Positions 61,686-64,000 of a DNA stretch of 64,000 nt are shown piece by piece. The notes beneath the pieces are model-generated. The model saw nothing but the letters and a program-made list of their open reading frames with translations, was not told the origin of the DNA and did no database searches. This stretch comes from Halobellus litoreus. Lineage in GTDB: Archaea; Halobacteriota; Halobacteria; Halobacteriales; Haloferacaceae. The position numbers and the translations under genes are program-made. Position 1 is the first letter of the stretch. The number at the start of each line of letters is the position of its first letter. The DNA lies in the NCBI RefSeq assembly GCF_024464595.1, contig NZ_JANHAW010000004.1:1-64000 (forward strand), in the 5' to 3' direction.

Positions 61686-63461
61686 TCAGACGTCTCGCAG
61701 GCGCTGGGTCGCTTCGGAGTCAACCCCTCCGTCTTCGATGACCACGCCGTACTCCTCACGCGCGGACTCCTTCGTGATGTATCCGTCAAGATAGTCCTCG
61801 TAAACCTTCTGTTCGGGTCGATCCTGCGGATCGCCGTAGCCACCGCCGCTGATACTCTTGATCGAGAACTTGTCTCCGGACTCGAACTTGTATCCGGAAA
61901 CCTTCGACGGCAAAGTGATCTCCTCCCCGTCGGACTTGATGTGTTTGAGTTCTCCGGAGGGGGCCCCCTTGCCGCCGTCGAATCCCCAAGAGCCGTATTT
62001 ATTTCCGTCTCCCTCAATGGTGATCGTCGAGTCACTCAGGAACTTCACCATTCGCTCGTGACCGTGGCCGCCACGATGCTCGCCGGCGCCGGCCGTTTCT
62101 TCGCGGAGGCGGTAATGTTCGATTCGGAGAGGATGGGAGAGTTCGATGTCTTCGACCGGCCGGTTTTGGGTGTTGTGAACCAGGGCGTCGACGGCATCGA
62201 GCCCGTCGGATTCGGGGCGTCCACCGTATGCGCTCTCGTTGACCTCGATGTACACCCAGTATTCGTCGTTTTCGTCCACGCCGGAGTAACTGATAAAGTA
62301 ACAGTGCGGGCCCGACCCCGCGGAAGTCTTCTCCGGAATAGCGTTGCTGAATGCCTTCAGGATGAGGTCACCCAACAAGTCCACCTGATTGATTCGCGCG
62401 AAAGCCGACCGAGGCATGCTCGGGTTGAACAGACTGCCCTCCCGCGCCTCCACGTGTATCGGTGCGAACGTCCCCGAGTTCTGTGGGATATACTCGTCGT
62501 GAGTGGCCGTGTCTGTCAGGATCGCTCTGACGATGAAGTACGAAGCTGGCTCGGCGGATCCCCGAAATGGGACGTTGTATCCGGTCATGACTTCGTCTTC
62601 GGATCCGCTGAGGTCTATCGTGAGATCACCGCCGTCGACAGTGAGCTTTACGTCGACTTTCAGACGCTCGTCGCGATTTCGACCGTCGTCGTCGAGGTAC
62701 GCCGTTTCGTGGTACGTCCCGTCGGGGACCTTCTCGATCTCCTTGCGCATCAACGATTCGCCGTAATGCATCAGGTCCTCGCTGGCCTGGAGGATGTGCT
62801 CGTACCCGTGTTCTTCCACCAGCCCGAGGAACCGTTCTTTGCCGACTTCACACGAGGAGATCTGTGCCTGGAGGTCACCCAAAACCACCCGGGGCGTCCG
62901 CACGTTCTCTTCGATCAGGTTCCAGATTTCGTCGACTCGCTCCCCCTGGTCGTAGACCTTTGTCGCCTTGAACAGCGTCCCCTCAGCATAGACGTCCTCG
63001 AGGTCGACCGCCAGGCCGGGCGTCGCCGCACCGATATCGAGGTGATGCGCGTTCGTCGCTGTCCACGCGATGTGCTCTCCTTCGTAGAACACCGGCGTAA
63101 TGACCGCAATATCTGGCGAGTGAGCCGCACCGTAGTGCGGATGGTTGTGGATGAATACGTCGCCCTCGTTGATGACCTCCTCAGGGTCCTCACCGCGCTC
63201 CTCGAAGGTCTCGAACATCCCTTCGACGGACGCGATGAGCGTTCCCACCTGCATCGGGGTGAAATCGCCCTCCGCGATCTGCTTTCCTTCCGCGGTCAGG
63301 ATACCGGAGCCAATGTCCTCGCTCTCGCGGATAATCGACGAGTACGCCGACCGGATCAGTTTGTGCCCCATCTCTTGGGCGATCGTATCGAGTTCGCCAC
63401 CGATGACCTGTAGAGTCACCGGGTCGATCTGTCGTTCCTGCATTACTTCTTCGGCATCCAT
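61686..63461 (-). CDS. hyuB: Hydantoinase/oxoprolinase subunit B (HyuB)
   Basis: 591 residues from the ATG at 63461 (an ATG at 63467 gives two more). IDPVTLQVIGGELDTIAQEM, SSIIRESEDIGSGILTAEGK, EGDVFIHNHPHYGAAHSPDI (metal-binding His), HHLDIGAATPG and SGGGYGDPQDRP are the family's conserved blocks in order. HyuB carries the hydrolytic site working with HyuA. First gene of the same-strand cluster, behind a strong TATA box. Confidence 0.93.
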   Translation of the reverse strand: MDAEEVMQERQIDPVTLQVIGGELDTIAQEMGHKLIRSAYSSIIRESEDIGSGILTAEGKQIAEGDFTPMQVGTLIASVEGMFETFEERGEDPEEVINEGDVFIHNHPHYGAAHSPDIAVITPVFYEGEHIAWTATNAHHLDIGAATPGLAVDLEDVYAEGTLFKATKVYDQGERVDEIWNLIEENVRTPRVVLGDLQAQISSCEVGKERFLGLVEEHGYEHILQASEDLMHYGESLMRKEIEKVPDGTYHETAYLDDDGRNRDERLKVDVKLTVDGGDLTIDLSGSEDEVMTGYNVPFRGSAEPASYFIVRAILTDTATHDEYIPQNSGTFAPIHVEAREGSLFNPSMPRSAFARINQVDLLGDLILKAFSNAIPEKTSAGSGPHCYFISYSGVDENDEYWVYIEVNESAYGGRPESDGLDAVDALVHNTQNRPVEDIELSHPLRIEHYRLREETAGAGEHRGGHGHERMVKFLSDSTITIEGDGNKYGSWGFDGGKGAPSGELKHIKSDGEEITLPSKVSGYKFESGDKFSIKSISGGGYGDPQDRPEQKVYEDYLDGYITKESAREEYGVVIEDGGVDSEATQRLRDV

Positions 63462-63489
63462 TGTCATATACGGGGTTATTTCTTCCTAA

Positions 63490-63504
63490 CTGTATTTAAA
63501 TGTA
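63490..63504 (-). promoter_or_regulatory. TATA box of hyuB
   Basis: CATTTAAATAC on the minus strand lies about 30-40 bases before the ATG at 63461. Confidence 0.5.
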
Positions 63505-64000
63505 TGGGGTGATACAGATCTATTGTTCACCTATTCGTGGGATTCCTGTACTGATATTACCAATGGGAATCTCGTCGACTACAAGGAAGGTAGTGTCGTT
63601 TGTAATATCAAAACACAGGGTTTCAATTATATTCCTCCCAGTTGCTACAACTGTCGGTTCCCACCCCGCTGTTCGTCTCTAGAACTATACGAAAGCATAC
63701 ATTACCGAGATTATGACTTTGTCGGCTCTTCTTCGTTCCCTTATCCGTGATCCGCTCACTCGACCGCCAAGCATTTGGAATATACAAACACATTCCTACG
63801 GCACCAATACCGTGGTTGTACACAAGAGAGCGTTCCCTCGTTCTCTGTGAGAGCCGACCCCTAATGATGCGGTGTAACACTAACATTACAAATGTAGTTT
63901 TGTAATGTCTACTTCGCGCGTAGCGCCAAAATATCTGTAGCCGACTGACCTCACCACACCACCTCGTGGCCGGTGTTCATTCAAATATTGTTTGGAATGT
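63505..64000. other. Intergenic region at the right edge
   Basis: No credible gene in the last 500 bases. TTTGGAATATACAAACA (63773-63789) and TTTGGAAT at 63991-63998 echo the TTTGGAAT words in the repeat at 48.6 kb. Confidence 0.4.
63883..63908. promoter_or_regulatory. Inverted repeat, possible operator
   Basis: ACATTACAAA-TGTAGT-TTTGTAATGT has ten-base perfect arms. No gene start lies within 90 bases in this window, so it may serve a gene to the right or form an RNA hairpin. Confidence 0.45.

Noticed and set aside
61629-63413. 594-residue plus-strand frame over hyuB
   Set aside because: Antisense to a gene with all HyuB blocks; no family resemblance.
63623-63886. 87-residue frame at the right edge
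   Set aside because: Basic, low hydrophobic order and no TATA in place; not supported as a gene.
1-64000. tRNA or rRNA genes
   Set aside because: No cloverleaf with a conserved T-arm (GGTTCGAATCC-like) and no rRNA-like stretch was noticed by eye; a tRNAscan/Infernal run would settle it.

Overview
The window is haloarchaeal DNA (class Halobacteria). The proteins are strongly acidic, secreted proteins carry Tat twin-arginine signals, and many starts lie 25-30 bases after a TATA box with no ribosome binding site, as in leaderless archaeal transcripts. Families typical of haloarchaea recur: HTH_10 (bacterio-opsin activator type) regulators, Orc1/Cdc6, ISH3-type transposase, TnpB with a DUF2080 partner. 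The high load of insertion-sequence debris and pseudogenes, together with an Orc1/Cdc6 gene beside an origin-like array, suggests a megaplasmid, a secondary chromosome or a plasmid-derived chromosomal region.

Layout. 1-14.3 kb is a mosaic bounded by two direct copies of a ~350 bp repeat. It holds an HD hydrolase, two copies of an unnamed AbrB-like three-gene module, an intact TnpB element, a flavin split-barrel protein, an atypical transcription factor S, membrane-anchored regulators, a CPBP protease, a regulator/DUF7718-like pair with a palindromic operator, and a Tat-exported beta-helix protein. 14.3-18.3 kb holds a toxin-antitoxin-like pair, a membrane regulator divergent from a repeat-containing exported protein, and IS5 debris. 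18.3-24.7 kb holds a hybrid sensor kinase with one nonsense codon, a stand-alone chemoreceptor-like signalling domain, a decayed TnpB, Orc1/Cdc6, and a candidate origin with five inverted boxes whose right side runs into a DUF7342-like gene pair.

24.7-34.5 kb holds three regulator plus small-membrane-protein or hydrolase units, a redox locus (ApbE flavin transferase, two histidine-rich membrane proteins that may bind heme b, a Ca-binding-repeat protein, a His/Glu-rich exported protein), and a multicopper oxidase. 34.5-42.4 kb is IS-rich: an ISH3-family element inserted in a hairpin loop, an IS5-like element, solo IS ends, a broken iron/manganese transporter, and HTH_10 regulators.

42.7-63.5 kb is a catabolic island with its own regulators (two IclR, one HTH_10). 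It contains a complete polyamine-type ABC importer (two ATPases, one binding protein, two permeases), HyuA and HyuB hydantoinase/oxoprolinase subunits, a creatininase-family enzyme, a second amidohydrolase, a small zinc-ribbon protein, a very divergent group II chaperonin, and decayed cytosine deaminase and Na/solute symporter genes. The likely theme is import and ring opening of a small cyclic nitrogen compound (creatinine, hydantoin or a related lactam). Substrate is inference. All function calls are by reading translated sequence; no database search was run.
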